Made by a program: the position numbers and the translations under genes. Shown one piece after another: positions 1 through 11,418 of a stretch of 58,974 bases of DNA; the stretch's first letter is position 1; every line of letters begins with the position of its first letter. Source of the DNA: Carex sylvatica (lineage: Eukaryota > Streptophyta > Magnoliopsida > Poales > Cyperaceae); assembly GCA_964058845.1 (NCBI GenBank), contig CAXKVR010000354.1, positions 1 through 58,974 on the forward strand, given 5' to 3'. The notes under the pieces were generated by a model that saw only the letters and a list, made by a program, of their open reading frames with translations, had not been told where the DNA came from and ran no database searches.

Positions 1-1
1 T

Positions 2-498
2 GTTTGTTTGCGGTCTGAATTCTCTCCAATTGAATTGGAAGATGAGGGAATGGATGATGAAGCGCCAAATCGAACGGTAGAAAATGAGCCATGTGGCCCA
101 TTTTACCGAATTTACCGAACCAGGTGTCGGTTAGCTGACTCTGTTGTCGTTGCCGAAGAGTTTTGGTATGTGATTCTTTTTATATATAGTTCTACTTTTG
201 CATTTGATTTATTATTTTACCTCTATTTTTTGTAATTTTTGTCATGTTTTAGTTTTACCTTTAAGTCCATTTTTTATTTTGGAATTTGATCTCAATGGAT
301 TATGAAAAAATAGCCATGTTTAACTTTTGGCATTACTTTAAATTGGACAAATTTACCTTGAAACAAACAGTACCCTGAAGTCCAAAACCATTGTTGATTA
401 ACTTCTGTCATGCTTTCTTGTGATATTGGTTAATGTTGGCTGATAATAGCTTTCTGTCAACTACTGAAGCTGATCCTCTTAGAGCTGCTGAAAAGTGA
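2..498 (+). CDS. possible 3' end of an unrecognised plant gene (partial at left edge)
   Basis: An open frame runs in from the left edge and is rich in acidic residues (reads ..IELEDEGMDDEAPNRT..). It meets a good donor, TG/GTATGT, after base 165. A possible acceptor TAG at 447-449 resumes the frame from 450 and reaches a TGA at 496-498, giving a C-terminus reading ..STTEADPLRAAEK. The phases agree (2+1). I do not recognise the family. The acceptor has a weak pyrimidine tract, so the second exon is tentative, and most of the gene would lie outside the window. It could also be a chance open frame. Confidence 0.3.
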
Positions 499-2240
499 AG
501 GAGTTATGGTGAAGGTTTTACAAGGGCAAAAGTGGGAATTCAAGACTTACAATAGCTTTTTAGTGCATTTTTACTCCGAGTGATGCTATGATGATAAATA
601 TGTTGATTTCTTAAGATGTTAAGTTAGTGAGGGATACTTTCCTAGAGGATAATTTGGGAATTATTCCTTGTAATATGTATTTGGGAATTATTTTTATTCC
701 CTGAATTGAATTGTTTATGCAATTGTGTGTATAAAAAAAATCATTTAGATGCTTTGTGTTTTCGAACTTTTGTATAGTAAAAAACAACTATAGAGTCTCA
801 GTTGAAATCTTGAGGATGAGCCTCATTTAACAAGCAGTTCTTAATTTATGTATGTTTTATTCTAGCAGTTCTTCTTTTTTGTGCATTTTATACTAGTGCT
901 TTTATTGTTGTTTTTTTTTTACTTTTATTGTTTGCATTTTCTTGATATCTGCCTCAATTGTCCATACCAGTAAGACTTATATTATTTGGTAACAGTAACA
1001 ACTTGAATATAAACTTGGTATGTCCAAAACATAGCTAAACTAGTTGTTTGATAAATTACTTTGAGAATATTTGGAGCTTGAACATTTTTATTTAGTAATG
1101 AAAAAAATTGATGAGAAGAAGAGAAAACAATCTTACTGATAGGTTGGTTGCAAAAATATGACATTAAGTGCCTTGATGACATAGTTCTTTACCAGTAATG
1201 ACTCTTTTTTTCTTAGTAGGTCATTCTTGGCAGCAATAGCCTTGAGCAGTTTGTTGCAAATCATGTGTACATGCATTTGGGTAATACAAAATAATACAAT
1301 ATAATAATCAAACAATAAACTGTTAGAAAGATGGTACCAGTATAATAATCAAGCACCATTAGTATTAGAGTGCGCCAGAGAGATGGTACCAGTAAACCTA
1401 AACATAAAAAGGAGAGGACTACACATTGTGTCTTCCTTGTTATGCTTGAGTTAGAAGTGCCACATTTATAGGAAACAAGAAGGTCCAAGTATGAAAAATT
1501 AACAATTTAATTTACTGAATTGCCAACAATTCTGGGTTTGTTTAGGAGAAATTCATTGAAATTGTAAATAAAAAACTATATTAATGGTATACCTTCTAAA
1601 CTAAAATCCCTTTACTCCGAAGGTATTGACCTCTCGTATCAACTGTATTAACCCACGTGTCGCATACCAACTGTACACTAGGTCCTCCATAAACATTAAC
1701 CATTGTCCAGTATGGTGGAGGTCCGTACTTCTTCTCACCAGGAAAGTACAAAGCTACATAAGCGATGTGCCGTCGTTAGCCGATATCTGAATAATCTCTG
1801 GTACCAAATTCTGAAGCTGCCTCAACCTTGGGCATTGTTAGGGGCTGTTCAAACAGAGGCAATATCACTCTTCCATCATGCAACAGACATAGCAATATGC
1901 TTTGTGGTGTCTTCAAAGAGTCATGAATCTTCAAAGAGTCATGAATGTCAATAAAATACTGGAACTGATGAGAATCAACCATCAGTAAATTATCTTAGGG
2001 CTTAATCGGGTATGACTAAGGAAGAGGTTTGCAAAACAAATGATGGAATCAACTAATAAACTGAAACCAGTTAATATAATCAAAATCAGTAAACTTTCTA
2101 CCTTTTTCAGTGGAACCGAGCAACCATGGAGCCAAGTTGAACTGCCCGAGGGCAAAAGGCTAGTAGAACACCCGTCTTTTTCTCCTTTTCTTTGAATCTG
2201 ATCGGAGCTGCTAGGGTGCAAGCTAAGGTCTGCTCAAAAA
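499..2240. other. intergenic, AT-rich, no gene recognised
   Basis: No reading frame here looks like a protein I know; all are short and low in complexity. Near 1915-1945 the word AAGAGTCATGAATCTTC is partly duplicated in tandem. The stretch 2100-2240, next to the copia element, holds no recognisable exon. Confidence 0.5.
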
Positions 2241-2683
2241 TGTAAAACAACTTAATAATGGACAAAAGAAAGAAGAGAGAAGAAGAAAGACACCATACTC
2301 TCAAAAAACTCCCTTTTCCACTCAATTTTATTGCTCAGAATAATTTAGTACATTGTATATCTTTTCACACATCCTAGGCATACGTTTTATAACCATCCGT
2401 CTAGGTGAATAATAAGAAAGTATAACCTGGATTCTTTTGTATATCAAGCATGATAATTTCCTAATACAAGAGAACTAAAACAAGAAATAAATCCAAGCCA
2501 ACTAAGTAAAGAAATAACAGAGGCACCACCTTCCTCATGAGTCATGACCGCCTCATTCATAACTCATGAGCTGGCCTTCTTTGACGTATCCTTCATGAGT
2601 CACAATCTAATCCTTCATGACTCATGATACTTTTCTTCTTTGAGTAGATGCATATCTTGACATATTAGTTTGTAAATCCAACA
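2241..2683 (-). repeat. 3' LTR of the copia element at 2241-9942
   Basis: 443 bp, about 96% identical by eye to 9500-9942. Read on the minus strand it starts TGTTGGATTTAC and ends TTGTTTTACA. Its U3 side holds repeated TGAGTCA/TGACTCA words at 2538-2544, 2596-2602 and 2618-2624, and a TGACGT at 2583-2588. Confidence 0.92.
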
Positions 2684-2690
2684 CTCCCCC

Positions 2691-5600
2691 TCAAGTTGGT
2701 ATGTACATGTCAAACATACCCAACTTGGTCAACATGTCATGAAATATGGTCCCTGACACAGCTTTGGTTAGGATATCTGCCAACTGTTCACTAGAACGTA
2801 CATGTGAAATTGCAATAACTTCCGTCTCAATTTTCTCTTTGATAAAATATCTGTCAATTTCAACATGTTTCGTCCTGTCATGTTGTACTGGATTATGCGC
2901 CATATCAACTGCTGCCTTATTATCACACAATAATTCTATTGCTTGTCCTGGAGGATAACCAAGTACAGTAAGTAACTTCTTTAACCACAACAGCTCACAA
3001 ATTACCTTAGCCATGGCTCGGAATTCAGCTTCAGCGCTCGACAATGCAACCACACTTTGTTTCTTGCTTCTCCAAGTCACCAAATTCCCCCCTACAAATG
3101 TGAAGTAGCCTCCAGTGGATCTCCTATCACCGAGATTACATGCCCAGTTTGCATCAATGTACCCTGAGATATTTAGGTGCCCATATTTTCTAAAAAATAA
3201 ACCATTACCAGGAGTTCCCTTTAAGTACTTCAAGATTCTCACAACATCACTCATATGTTTCTCACTAGGGTTATGCATGAACTGACTGACCTGGCTTACT
3301 GCATAAGCTATATCCGGGCGAGTATGAGACAAGTAGATCAGCTTCCCTACCAATAGTTGAGACCTCTCCTTATTAGCCGGCACCTGGTCTTGAGTTTCTT
3401 TTATTTTATAGTTCGGCATCATAGGGAAATCTACAGACTTGCAATCCAATAATCATACTTCACTTAAGAGATCCAAGATATACTTTCTTTGTGACAATAC
3501 AATTCCTTGTTCAGAGCGAGCTACTTCAATACCTAAAAAATTTTTTAGTCTTCCCAAATTTTTCATCTCAAAGCCTTCGGATAATTTTTCCTCTAATTTT
3601 CTGATTTCTTCAGCATTATTTTATGTAATTATCATGCCATCGACATAAATAATCAATACAGTTAGTTTACCTTGATCTCTTTTAATAAAAAGCGTGTGGT
3701 CAGAATCTCCTTGATTAAACCCATAGAGTTTCATGGCATGACAAAATCTCCCAAACCAAGCACGAGGTGATTGCTTTAAACCATACAGTGCTTTTCTTCA
3801 AATGGCACATTTTTGTTCCTTGAAACACAACTCCAGGAGGAGCTTCCATAGATACCTCTTCCTCCAGATCATCATGCAAAAAAGCATTATTCACATCAAA
3901 TTGGTGTAGTGGCCAGTCGAGATTAGCTGCAAGAGACAATAAAACTCGAATAGTATTAAGTTTCACAACATAAGAGAAAGTTTCCTGATAATCGATTCCG
4001 TAGGTTTGTATGTACCATTTTGCCACTAGCCTTGCCTTATACCGATCAACATTACCGTTGGAATCATATTTAATAGAGAAAACCCACTTACAACCTACTG
4101 GTCTCTTATCTTCGGGAAGGTCAACTATTTCCCATGTTTTATTCTTTATAAGTGCCTCCATCTTGACTTCCATAGCTTTCAACCAATTCGGATCCTGTTT
4201 AGCTTCCTGCACACTATTAGATACTTTGAGAGATAAAGAATTATCACAAAAAGATTTTAGTTTTTTCGGGAGATGTTTAGTGGAGACATAGTTAGCAATC
4301 CCATATTCTTTACTACTTCCATCTTCTGGTATATACCATTTTGGTGCCTTACCTCTAGTGTCACGAGGTGGTAAAATATACTCAGGGTTAGGGCTACTTA
4401 CAGTGTTATCTCCAGGAGATCTTGAGCTAGGCGGGGCGTGTACCATCTCCTCTCCATTTATGTCATTCCAAATGTGGAAATCACATTCCAAATTCTTACC
4501 AAAGACACCTCTGTTCTTATCTCTAATATACACTTGTTGAACTATTTTTTTGGTTTTATCCCTCATTTCCTCATTAATCTCAATGCTAGCAGGTCCTTTA
4601 TTTGCCTCAAAGTTGTTCGGTTCTGAGCCCAGTTCACTATTTCTACCATACAGGTCATTTTCAGAATTTTTGGGCTCAAGCACTACACTAGGTACCTCTC
4701 TGTCTAGCAACTGTCCTGCTGGACTGTTGCTATTATCTTGGGTTACAGGTCTGATTTCTTCAATTTCAGCTGAGCTATCGGTTCTGAAATCATTAATGGA
4801 CCTGGTGTTTCAGTTATGGTTGGTAGGTTGACTATTTTGGAGATGAGAATTAGTGTCAAAACCAGTAAGCATATTGTTATCCCATAATTCTCTAGTGTGC
4901 TCCCCCTGAAAAGGATAACTTTCTTTCTGGTAGAAGGGTTCATGTTTGATAAATGTTACATCACATGTCACATACCATTTTTTGGTTACAGGGTCAAAGC
5001 ATTTATATCCCTTTTGATTTATACCAAGACCAAGGAAAACAAACTTAATGGCACAAGGTTCAACTTTGGTACGATTTATTTTGGAAATATGCACAAATGC
5101 TACACAACCAAATATTTTCGGGGTAAGACCCAAAATAGAGGGTATGGTTCTAAACTCAGACAATCTTTTCAAAGGGGTTACAAAATTGTTACTTTTGGTT
5201 GGGAGTCTATTGATAAGATATACAGCCATAGTTACCGCATTTTTCCAGAACTTTTGAGGAACATTATATTCAAAGAGTAGAGCTCGCGCCATTTCTAAGT
5301 ATGTGCCGGTTTTTCCTTTCAACAACTCTGTTCTATTGCGGTGTTCCTACACAAGAAGTCTCGTGAATTACTCCATTTTCAGAGAAATATTTCTTAACAT
5401 CCCTGTTCACAAATTCACCTCCATTATCGCTTCTAAAATACTTGATATTTTTTTCAAATTGATTTTTAATGAGGTTAAAAAATTCCTTTATAATTCGTGA
5501 CATTTCATCTTTCATTTTCAGTAAATAAACTCAGATCATTCTAATGCAATCATCAATGAATAAAAGGAGCCACTTAAAACCATTTACAGATACAACTGGA

Positions 5601-6242
5601 GAAAGACCCCAAACATCAGAATGAATAAGATCAAATGGTTCCAAGCATTTATTTAAACTAGAAACATAGGGTACACGATGGCTCTTGGCCCTTATGCAAG
5701 TCTCACATGATATATTACGGATATCCATTTTATTAAAGAGGTTAGATAAGAGTTTTTTCATATAATCAAAAGAGGGGTGCCCTAAACGACGATGTCACTA
5801 CCACATTTTTTCTAAAGTTTTTGATTCACTCTCAACCAAATTTGCCAATCCAACTTTCAAGTCTTCGAGATGGTACAGTCGCCCGTGCTTAACTCCACGC
5901 CCAATGATCTCCCTGGTGTGAATGTCCTGGAAAATACAGCAATTTGGGTACATTAGCACAACACATTTCAACTCTTCTGTAAGTTGTCCCACCGAGATAA
6001 GTTTAGTAGAGAGTGAGGGAACCATAAGTGTATTTGTCAATATAAGAGATTCTGAGATATGTACATCACATGCTCCCATAACAGGATAAGAAACACCATT
6101 CGCGTTTAAAATTTCTATTTTTCGAGGTTTATTAAAATTCATCACATCACCCTTAAAGAAAGTCATATGGTCAGTAGCACCAGAATCAATAATCCAATAT
6201 TCATTTTTATGAGGATTTATTAAGGTGAAATTATTACCTTCT
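2691..6242 (-). pseudogene. copia pol remnant: protease, integrase, reverse transcriptase, RNase H
   Basis: Read right to left, the pieces are as follows. At 5798-6166 is the protease-to-integrase linker (..STKLISVGQL..). At 5531-5761 is the GAG-pre-integrase zinc region and integrase start (..CETCIRAKSHRVP.., HSDVWG with the first catalytic Asp). At 4810-5515 is the rest of the integrase core (..YFRSDNGGEF.. with the second Asp). At 3715-4710 is the reverse transcriptase palm (..NKTWEIVDLP.., ..FDVNNAFLHDDL..). At 2691-3449 is RNase H (YIDANWACN, ALSSAEAEF, LLCDNKAAVDMA). Frames change between these pieces, and near 3640 the YVDD active site reads YVDG followed by a stop. The coding sequence is dead. 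The order protease-integrase-RT-RNase H identifies Ty1/copia rather than gypsy. Confidence 0.9.
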
Positions 6243-8065
6243 TGATACGTGTAAAGGGTACGCTAAAAAGTTTCAGTATAATAAGATGTACATTTTAAAC
6301 CTTAAACACTTTTGAGTCAAATTGCAAGTGCACAATTCTATCAAAGTAGTATTTTAGGTATCGACCCACAGGGAGTATGAAAAATACTTAGTTTTAAACT
6401 TTAAACAATTAATTTCAGAAAATAATAATAAAGTAAAGTGTAATAAAGTAGAATAAGGGGGGGTTTGTTTAAGTAATCCTAAAGGTTGGGTTCAATACCC
6501 GAGAATAAGGAATAGTAAACAATAGATGTAAATGAAATGAAAGAAAGAAATATTGGTTTGCTTTCAAGTTGAGAAGATCTAGGGGTCTTTGGTCTACAAT
6601 CCCTTGCTAATTCTATCTATTCGGTATTTGCTTGAATTCATGTATGATTTGACGAGGTTTCTAACCTAATATGTTATTAAGGGTCACTTTCGTGAATTAA
6701 TAACGTGCCTAGGTAATTCGGATTTCACGATTAGGTGCTTCACCCTAGCTACCTAGACCATAAGCTCTTGTTAGTCTCTCCTCTCCTCAAATATTGGTAC
6801 TTCACGATTAGGTCCTTCATACCAATATCCGATTCGATTTGAGATGTCCTAATTAGGGTTTGACTTCACGGTTAGGTCCTTCACCAAGTCCCTAATCTTA
6901 ATTTCTGTAGTTCCGGCTTAGATTAAATTGGTTAGAATCTTAATCAAAACCTAGGATATTTGCATTCATAATTTGGTACTATCCTATATGATCCTAATCT
7001 ACTTTGGTTCTTTCGAATCCTAAGCGGGATAACTACAATTCAAGTACTAACTATGTAATTAACACAAATAACTAAATCACAGAAATTAACAATCAAATCC
7101 CATAAAATAATCATAATAAAAGCAAATAACCAAATAAAATAGAATTAAACAAGTTCATGCATGATGACCTAAACCCCTAGAGAGAGAACTACTCCCTCAT
7201 GGAGAGATCCATTACAAAAGTTGGCAAAGTAAGAAGAAATGAAATAAAAGAAGCAATTACACCATTTGACAAATCAAAGACCTTTATTTTGCCGAATCTT
7301 GCTTGAACCTTCTTCTCCTTGCTTGAAAGCTTTCCTTACTCCAGAATTTATCGCTAAGTGTATGTGTAAAGAGAAAGAATGATGGTGTGTTGGTTGATGT
7401 GAGATGTGATTGATTGATGATGGGTGTGATCTTTTCATTTGTGGTGTAGAACTCTCTCTTTTATAGCCAAGGACTATGCCCGATTTAGAAGCTAGAAGGT
7501 GGGGTTAGTAGGTGCTCTGTTTACATTGCTTCCCCGGCAAGCATGTGTATTTCTGGCAGTAAAAACGCGTCCATAAAGCGCCAAAAATAGAAAAACTGTC
7601 AAACCGGGCAGTTATTGGCTTTCTGCGGGTCCAGTGCGGATGGATTACCCGCACTGCGGGTGGCTTCACCCGCACTGGGACAAGTTTCCTTATTTAACTT
7701 CTGCGAATTTCTCTGGGTGCGGGTTCCACTGCGGATGGATGACCCGCACTGCGGATGGGTTCTGTGCTTTTCTGAAATCGACCAAGTATCGAGTGCGGCT
7801 GGCCTCATCCGCACTGGCCTCAGTGCGTTCGCACTAGGCTCGAACTTTTCCTCTGCGCAGTGAGTGCGGCTAGGTTGATCCGCAGGGCTGATCCGCACTG
7901 GGGGGTATTTTTGCTATTTTGCATCATTTCCTGCATTGAAAGACAAATAACCGCAGTACTTTGATTCTAGGTGTATTTTAATCCATTTATATTATAAATA
8001 CAAGATAATTGGTGTTATTTCATGATAAAATCTAGATCAAATGTGTATATAATTTATGCTTATCA
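6243..8065. mobile_element. 1.8-kb solo LTR (or LTR-like non-autonomous element) nested in the copia gag-pol
   Basis: The block starts TGATACGTGTAAA and ends TTTATGCTTATCA, short imperfect inverted ends of the TG..CA type. It is flanked by an exact 5-bp duplication, CTTCT, at 6238-6242 and 8066-8070. Removing it joins the two halves of the copia gag-pol, which confirms the boundaries. It has no recognisable coding region. Features seen inside: a segment near 6355-6380 reading GTATCGACCCACAGGGAG; three copies of TTCACGATTAGGTCCTTCA-like words (6724, 6801, 6865); and a GC-rich block at 7610-7900 built of CCGCACTG/CAGTGCGG words. The size and 5-bp duplication fit a solo LTR of a large-LTR retrotransposon; the lineage is not assigned. 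Confidence 0.85.
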
Positions 8066-9299
8066 CTTCTACTTGATTATTGTTACCAGAATTGGTGGTT
8101 GCAAGAGTTGTCTTGGGTAAGTCACCACTTGATTTCTTTTTCTTCAACTCCTTGTACCAACCGGGTGTACCGTACAGTTTGAAACACCTGTCCTTTGTAT
8201 GACCTTTGATACCACAATGGAAACATTTCATATCGTTGCCAGTGTGATTCTTACTCCTTACATATGCTGCTAAAGGTGACGGATCAACCCTGTTTCCATC
8301 TGTAGCAACCACGGCTGCAGCAGAGCTGCTGCTACTGGTCGGTTCATTCTGGCTGGGCTGACCCAGTCCAAACCCGGGTATAGGTAGCGCATCTAACAAT
8401 TCCTGTCCTGCAGCCCTAGTTGTGGTATTAGTAGGATGTTTGAAAAAAGGATTTTGCTGTGAGTAAGTACCTTGAGCAATCATAGCCATCGGATTATTAA
8501 AGACACCAAATTGGCTGACCATAATGCCCTGTCGAACATCTTCTCTTCTAACATGCCCAAAAGCCTCTTCAATCGTGGAAAACTGTCTCATCCGCAAGAT
8601 TTCTGCACGGATATTGTCAAGCCTACTGTCTAGCCCTCCAAGAAAAATATGTAATCTATCTTGTTGCACAATTTCATTATATTTTTTTGCATCCTCAAGA
8701 CTACTCATTTCATTAGGTCTCCTAAAATTAATTTTCCTCCACAAGGCACACAGAGTATTATAAAATTCCTCTAGACTATTCCCTCCCTGTTTTAGACTCC
8801 AAACCCGCATATGTAACTCATATAATTGAGAACTGTCACTTAAATAAATAAAACCCAACTTTAATTGCATCCCACACATCTTTTGCAGTAGGCAAACTCA
8901 CAAAATTTCCCAAATGAACAGGTTCAAGGGAATTAAGAAGTCAATTTCTTACCATAGCATCTTCGGTGTGCCATCTTTCAAACTCGCTGTCATCTTCCAT
9001 TGTTTTCTTTGTCTTCCCATTGATGTAACCAAGCTTCTTCTTTGAGTCTAGGTAGATGTTCACTGTTTGTGCCCACAGCCAATAATTTTTTCCATCAAAT
9101 TTGACAGAGGGTGCCTGATTGAGTTCTTCGGATATGGTGCCTTTAGCTGAAGGTGGAGGCAGAGTTGCAAGAGTGGAAGAGAGCCCAGCAGTTTGGAGTA
9201 TATCTTAGTGATCTTGTCGGTCAAGACATCAAGAAAATTTGTAGGCAAGGTAATGGTTTTAGGAGACTCCGGAGTTAAGGTCTCATCAACTTGGGCCAT
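8066..9299 (-). pseudogene. copia gag remnant
   Basis: The likely start is the ATG at 9299 (MAQVDETLTPE..). After about 40 residues the frame shifts. A gag body follows in another frame (..FDGKNYWLWAQ.., ..NSLEPVHLGNFVSLP.. with a stop within it), and an open piece then runs from 8879 down to the solo LTR junction. That piece has a CX2CX4HX4C zinc knuckle (CFHCGIKGHTKDRC) near 8235-8190, typical of nucleocapsid. At 8065/8066 the frame runs into the solo LTR. There are at least one frameshift, one stop and one insertion, so it is not functional. Confidence 0.85.
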
Positions 9300-9487
9300 G
9301 GTTAGGAGATAAGGGATAGGATTCAACTTAAGTTAGATAGAGAGTCAAGGCTCTGGTAACTATACCAGAACAGCCGAAGCAGGGTAAAGAAGAACAAGGA
9401 GAGGAAGTATTAAGTGGTACAAACACAAGCTAGGCCCACTAGTTCACCTTCGGCATAGCCATCAGCAAACTAGAGAATCAAACTTTT

Positions 9488-9499
9488 GCTCTGATACCA
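9488..9499 (-). other. primer binding site (initiator Met tRNA)
   Basis: The complement reads TGGTATCAGAGC, the usual plant LTR-retrotransposon primer site, and directly abuts the 5' LTR that ends at 9500. Confidence 0.9.
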
Positions 9500-9942
9500 T
9501 GTAAAATAACTTAATAATGGACAAAAGAAAGAAGAGAGAAGAAGAAAGACACCACACTCCCAAAGAACTCCCTTTCCCACCCAATTTTATTGCTCAGAAT
9601 AATTTAGTACATTGTATATCTTTTCACACATCCTAGGCATACGTTTTATAACCATCAGTCTAGGTGAATAATAAGAAAGTATAACCTGAATTCTTTTGTA
9701 TATCTAGCATGATAATTTCCTAATACAAGAGAACTAAAACAAGAAATAAATCTAAGCCAACTAAGTAAAGAAATAACAGAGGCACCACCTTCCTCATGAG
9801 TCATAACTATCTCATTCATGACTCATGAACTGGCCTTCTTTGACGTATCCTTCATGAGTCACAATCTAATTCTTCATGACTCATGATACTTTTCTTCTTT
9901 GAGTAGATGCATATCTTGACATATTAGCTTGTAAATCCAACA
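9500..9942 (-). repeat. 5' LTR of the copia element at 2241-9942
   Basis: 443 bp, the partner of 2241-2683. It carries the same U3 cluster of TGAGTCA-like words near 9797-9885. Confidence 0.92.
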
Positions 9943-10354
9943 GAAAAAACATATAGAGAGATAGAGGAGTAGAGCGCAGGTGCAGCGTGCGAGAGAGAGA
10001 ACAGGCGATGCACGCGAGAGGGAACCAGGAAGGAGGTGAAGAGTCAAGAGTTTGAGGAGAGAATTTTATTGGGTTTAATTTTTCAATCGAATCTAAATCT
10101 AATAAATCAAGTTTAATAGTGTGTGCTCCGTTAATCAAGTTTACGGGTGATTGATGAAATCCAACAGTTTAGACTTCCCATCGAACGGGACCTGGTCCGA
10201 TGGGCATCGGACACCCCCCGCTCCCACATGGGCTGAGGTAATTAAGTACTACTAAAGTATGAACTACAAAAATAACTGAGCTTCCATCTTCTAGACATTT
10301 GTAAGAGTGTTGTCCCCTTCATACACCACCATATGGAATGAACTCTGGACTCTT
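9943..10354. other. intergenic, no gene recognised
   Basis: A purine-rich stretch (9950-10060) is followed by unremarkable AT-rich DNA. No supported coding sequence was seen. Confidence 0.4.
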
Positions 10355-10492
10355 CTATTCTCCAATCCGAACTGTTCAAAATTGATCAAACGGTTTCAAT
10401 TACATCTAATTTATTTTAATATATTATATTGATATAAAAAAATGTAATTGAAACCATTTGATCGATTTTAAACGGTTCGAATTAGAGAATAG
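10355..10492. repeat. 138-bp foldback (MITE-like) repeat
   Basis: The left arm begins CTATTCTCCAATCCGAAC and the right arm ends GGTTCGAATTAGAGAATAG. The two arms, about 51 bp each, are imperfect reverse complements around an AT-rich centre. A related foldback lies at 11419-11532. Confidence 0.65.
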
Positions 10493-10534
10493 GAGGTCCT
10501 CCAGATTGACTTCCACCACCATATATATAGTAAT

Positions 10535-10617
10535 TAAACCCTAAATCCTAAACTCTAAACCACCATCTGGTAACTAAATCCTAAATCCTAAATCCTAAAT
10601 CCTAAACTCCTAAACCT
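10535..10617. repeat. telomere-like repeat patch
   Basis: One canonical plant telomere unit (AAACCCTAAA) is followed by variant units CCTAAAT/CCTAAAC repeated in tandem about six times, split by a short unrelated stretch. This fits an interstitial telomere-like patch. Confidence 0.6.
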
Positions 10618-10698
10618 GGGTTCCAGCTGCTAATTGGATCGGAATTGCATCAATATCCTATGAAATCCATAAAGCTGTCTCCTCTGGAATCCTTTTCT

Positions 10699-11040
10699 TC
10701 ACATGACGATCGAGATTATAATCTTTGCTATTGTTTCAGCATTATGAAACCTGTGAACCACCTCCCCAGCCAACTTAACAGTCTTCCCTGGGCAGCTCAT
10801 CTTCACTGCTTCAAGGTACTCATGTTGAAATGAAATATCATCTTGAAACTCTTCACTCGGTCGATAGAAGTGCACTGTAAGGTCCTTCAATCCAAGAGGA
10901 GAAATTGTATAATCGTCATTTAACTCAATTTTCACAATGTAATTATAATGATAATAACGTCTGAATAAATTTATATGAAAAAAAGGATTTTGTCCGTGTA
11001 TTTTTTTTTTTTTTTTTTTTTTAAACTGAAGCCCAGGCAA
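10699..11040 (-). other. coding-like open frame, unrecognised
   Basis: A 113-codon frame whose central part (..KIELNDDYTISPLGLKDLTV.. to ..GEVVHRFHNAETIAKI..) has ordinary amino-acid composition, unlike nearby noise. Its N-terminus runs through a poly-A/T tract (11001-11022), so the start is not credible. It may be an exon or a captured gene fragment. I do not recognise the family. Confidence 0.22.
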
Positions 11041-11206
11041 ATTTCCATTAAGAAATACATAAAAAATTCCCAGGCCTCCTTTATAAAGCGCATGGGCCTC
11101 TGAAATCTCAAGCCCAGAGACCTTGGGTTCTATTGTCTATGACCCATGACCCGAATCAAGATTTATAGCCGCCATTCAATCGCACAAATAAAGAATCAGC
11201 AGAACT

Positions 11207-11400
11207 TTCTGAATTTTGTATCTAATTGAGAATGATATGAGATATCTGTAATTCAATTTGTTATAAACGATTCTGAATTTTGTATCTAATTGAGAATGAT
11301 ATGAGATATCTGTAATTCAATTTGTTATAAACGATTCTGAATTTTGTATCTAATTGAGAATGATATGAGATAACTGTAATTCAATTTGTTATAAACGATT
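11207..11400. repeat. three tandem copies of a 64-bp unit
   Basis: The unit begins TTCTGAATTTTGTATC at 11207, 11271 and 11335. The copies are almost identical (one visible difference, ATATCTG versus ATAACTG), so this is a recent local duplication. Confidence 0.92.
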
Positions 11401-11418
11401 CAGGATTCAAAATCAATT

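Larger units (their letters stand above)
2241..9942 (-). mobile_element. Ty1/copia LTR retrotransposon, decayed, carrying a nested solo LTR
   Basis: Two 443-bp direct repeats (2241-2683 and 9500-9942) start TG and end CA when read on the minus strand. Next to the right-hand (5') LTR is a primer binding site matching initiator Met tRNA (complement of 9488-9499, TGGTATCAGAGC). Next to the left-hand (3') LTR is a purine tract (complement of 2684-2700). Between them are gag, protease, integrase, reverse transcriptase and RNase H remnants in the Ty1/copia order, all on the minus strand. The flanking 5-mers are AAAAA (left) and GAAAA (right), an imperfect target duplication. I count about 18 differences between the LTRs by eye, so the insertion is not recent. 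The coding region has many frameshifts, a lost RT active site and an inserted solo LTR at 6243-8065. Confidence 0.93.

Noticed and set aside
2107..2325. Frame crossing the left LTR boundary, suspected host exon.
   Set aside because: It reads into the LTR and both parts lack family resemblance.
7599..7898. Overlapping frames of 67-99 codons in the GC-rich part of the solo LTR.
   Set aside because: Open only because of GC-rich palindromic repeats; they appear on both strands at once.
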